The notes below the pieces were generated by a model. That model was given only the letters and a program-made list of their open reading frames with translations, was not told the DNA's origin and did no database searches. This document shows, piece by piece, positions 49,248 through 50,466 of a DNA stretch of 50,466 nucleotides. The position numbers were made by a program, and so were the translations under genes. Every line of letters starts with the position of its first letter. Within the stretch, counting starts at the first letter, position 1. The DNA lies in assembly GCA_016794925.1 (NCBI GenBank), contig JAEUIW010000022.1:1-50466 (forward strand). The letters run 5' to 3'. The DNA is from Phycisphaerae bacterium. GTDB lineage: Bacteria > Planctomycetota > Phycisphaerae > Phycisphaerales > UBA1924.

Positions 49248-50399
49248 ATGTCCTTTTCCAACATCAAGCTATCCCGTGACGAACTGTACGAGAAGGTCTG
49301 GGCGCAGCCCGTGTCGGTGGTCGCCAAGGAGTACGGCATCTCCGACGTGGGGCTGGCCAAGATGTGCCGACGCCTTGAGGTTCCGATCCCGGGACTCGGC
49401 TATTGGGCCAAAAAGCAGCACGGCAAGCCGGTCGAACAGATCCCGTTGCCACCGCCGCCAGCGGATACCAAGCTCGAGGTGACGATCAACACCTACCGGA
49501 AGGTCGCACCCGACCCCGAGCAGCTCGAGAAGGCGACGGGGATCATCGACGCGGAGGAACTCGAAGCCAATGAGGTGACCGTCCCCGACGTGCTCACGGA
49601 TCCGCATCCGGCGGTTGCCCGCTCCCTCAAACTTCTCGGCAAGGCGACGCCGGGCGCGGACGGCCTCGTGCATGTTGCCGATCCCACGTGCTTGCCTGTC
49701 ACCGTTTCACCGCAGCAACTCGATCGCGCGATGCGCATCATGGACTCGCTGCTCAAGGCATTCGCTGCCCGTGGCTACGCCGTCACGATTGGGAACGAGG
49801 ACCGGCGCGAACTGAAGGTTGTCGTCGCCGATGAGCCCATCACGTTCTTCCTCTGCGAGGACTTGGACAAAGCACCGAGACCGATGACGCCTCAGCAGAA
49901 GAAGGACTTCGAGAAGTACCACTGGAAGCCACGGCAGGAGTATGACCACTCGCCATCGGGCACTCTGGCGCTGCATGTGAACGCCAACCTGTGGAATGGC
50001 ATGCGCCGGCGGTGGTCGGACAGCGCCAAGCGCCCGCTGGAGAAGGGTTTGAACTCATTCCTGGCAGGCGTCGTCAAGGTGGCTGTTGCCGTCCGTGCCG
50101 AACGCCTTGACCACGAGCGGCGCGACCGTGAGCAGAAAGACCGCGAGCGCCGGCGAAAGGATCTGTTCATCGCTCAGGAGAAGGAGAAGGAACGCCTGGC
50201 ACGGCTCGATCGCGAGGTCGCGTCATGGCACAAAGCCCAGGAAATACGGGCCTATGTGGAGACCGTCCGCGGCCTCGGCCTCAAGAAGCATGGAAGGATC
50301 GACCCCGGCAGTGAGATGGATCAGTGGATCAAATGGGCGATGGATCAGGCCGATCGGTACGACCCACTCGTGAAGAGCCCGCCGTCGGTGCTAGTGTAG
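49248..50399 (+). CDS. HTH-containing protein of unknown function
   Basis: 383 residues from the ATG at 49248, which has GAGG eight bases upstream; the open frame runs back to 49131 over the operators but lacks support there. The start SRDELYEKVWAQPVSVVAKE then YGISDVGLAKMCRRLEVPIP and GLGYWAKK is a helix-turn-helix form I know from many accessory-region proteins of unknown role. The rest includes a region with EDRRELKVVVADEPITF and a long charged coiled-coil at about 290-345, then a Lys/Trp-rich end. It shares its control region with the Fic gene. Confidence 0.7.
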   Translation: MSFSNIKLSRDELYEKVWAQPVSVVAKEYGISDVGLAKMCRRLEVPIPGLGYWAKKQHGKPVEQIPLPPPPADTKLEVTINTYRKVAPDPEQLEKATGIIDAEELEANEVTVPDVLTDPHPAVARSLKLLGKATPGADGLVHVADPTCLPVTVSPQQLDRAMRIMDSLLKAFAARGYAVTIGNEDRRELKVVVADEPITFFLCEDLDKAPRPMTPQQKKDFEKYHWKPRQEYDHSPSGTLALHVNANLWNGMRRRWSDSAKRPLEKGLNSFLAGVVKVAVAVRAERLDHERRDREQKDRERRRKDLFIAQEKEKERLARLDREVASWHKAQEIRAYVETVRGLGLKKHGRIDPGSEMDQWIKWAMDQADRYDPLVKSPPSVLV

Positions 50400-50466
50400 T
50401 GCTTCATATTTAATGCAACATATATCTCGACGATTCGTTCTGCTTCTACCTACAAAGGAGCAGAGC
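50400..50466 (+). promoter_or_regulatory. AT-rich leader of a gene beyond the window
   Basis: After the last stop the sequence becomes AT-rich (CATATTTAATGCAACATATATC) and ends with AAAGGAGCAGAGC. The AAAGGAG is a strong ribosome-binding site at the window edge, so another plus-strand gene probably begins just beyond it. Confidence 0.4.

Overview
The window is a high-GC bacterial segment that most resembles an environmental member of the Planctomycetota. The best pointers are the arrangement of a small basic protein, a DUF2924 protein and a serine-recombinase gene, a degenerate sigma-70-like regulator, a HARE-HTH protein and a phage tail-assembly-type remnant, all of which I associate with planctomycete mobile DNA. 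No rRNA, tRNA, CRISPR array or transposase was recognised. Taxonomy is inference; no search was run.

Layout. 1-1.3 kb: end of one gene plus three small genes, one with a HARE-HTH domain, closed by hairpins. 1.4-5.9 kb: an autoregulated copper operon on the minus strand (csoR, a nuclease-like gene, a 62-aa membrane peptide, copA) with a palindromic CsoR-type operator over its promoter. 5.9-6.5 kb: a GIY-YIG protein. 6.5-17.5 kb: a long minus-strand run of heme oxygenase, secreted metal-binding proteins, an outer-membrane efflux lipoprotein, a Met-rich Spy-like protein, and a tightly packed redox set (CBM48 protein, HD-GYP, FAD/NAD/2Fe-2S reductase, b-type membrane protein, seven-heme cytochrome c). 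17.6-19.6 kb: a 21-bp tandem repeat, an FN3-like protein, an inserted HEPN gene and a thioredoxin-fold lipoprotein. 19.7-33.0 kb: two heavy-metal RND operons, one CzcA-type (DDAV-DVEN signature) and one true CusABC-type, each led by a small Cys/His-rich secreted protein. A second copy of the CsoR-type operator sits on the promoter of the first.

33.7-43.6 kb is the most unusual part: seven co-oriented, mostly overlapping genes encoding a Ycf46-like AAA+ ATPase, a 1087-aa UPF1/DNA2-like SF1 helicase, a winged-helix protein with a degenerate PLD-like end, a 666-aa coiled-coil protein, a DUF2997 protein, a DUF1257 (Ycf35-like) protein and a CxxxCxxC radical-SAM activating enzyme. Its codon usage and base composition look less GC-rich than its neighbours, though I did not compute this. 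It is followed by the recombinase cassette, in which a serine recombinase is fused to a phage gene, by a sigma-like gene, a metallophosphoesterase-NTPase gene cut short, a Fic/HTH gene with two palindromic operators, and a divergent gene of unknown function. A diverged direct repeat of about 280 bp, with a 47-bp identical core that folds into a strong hairpin, lies just upstream of both the seven-gene operon and the metallophosphoesterase gene.

The first 33 kb reads as a metal (mainly copper) resistance island: cytosolic export (CopA), periplasmic binding and trans-envelope efflux (two RND systems), and periplasmic redox. The last 17 kb reads as a defence/mobile island.
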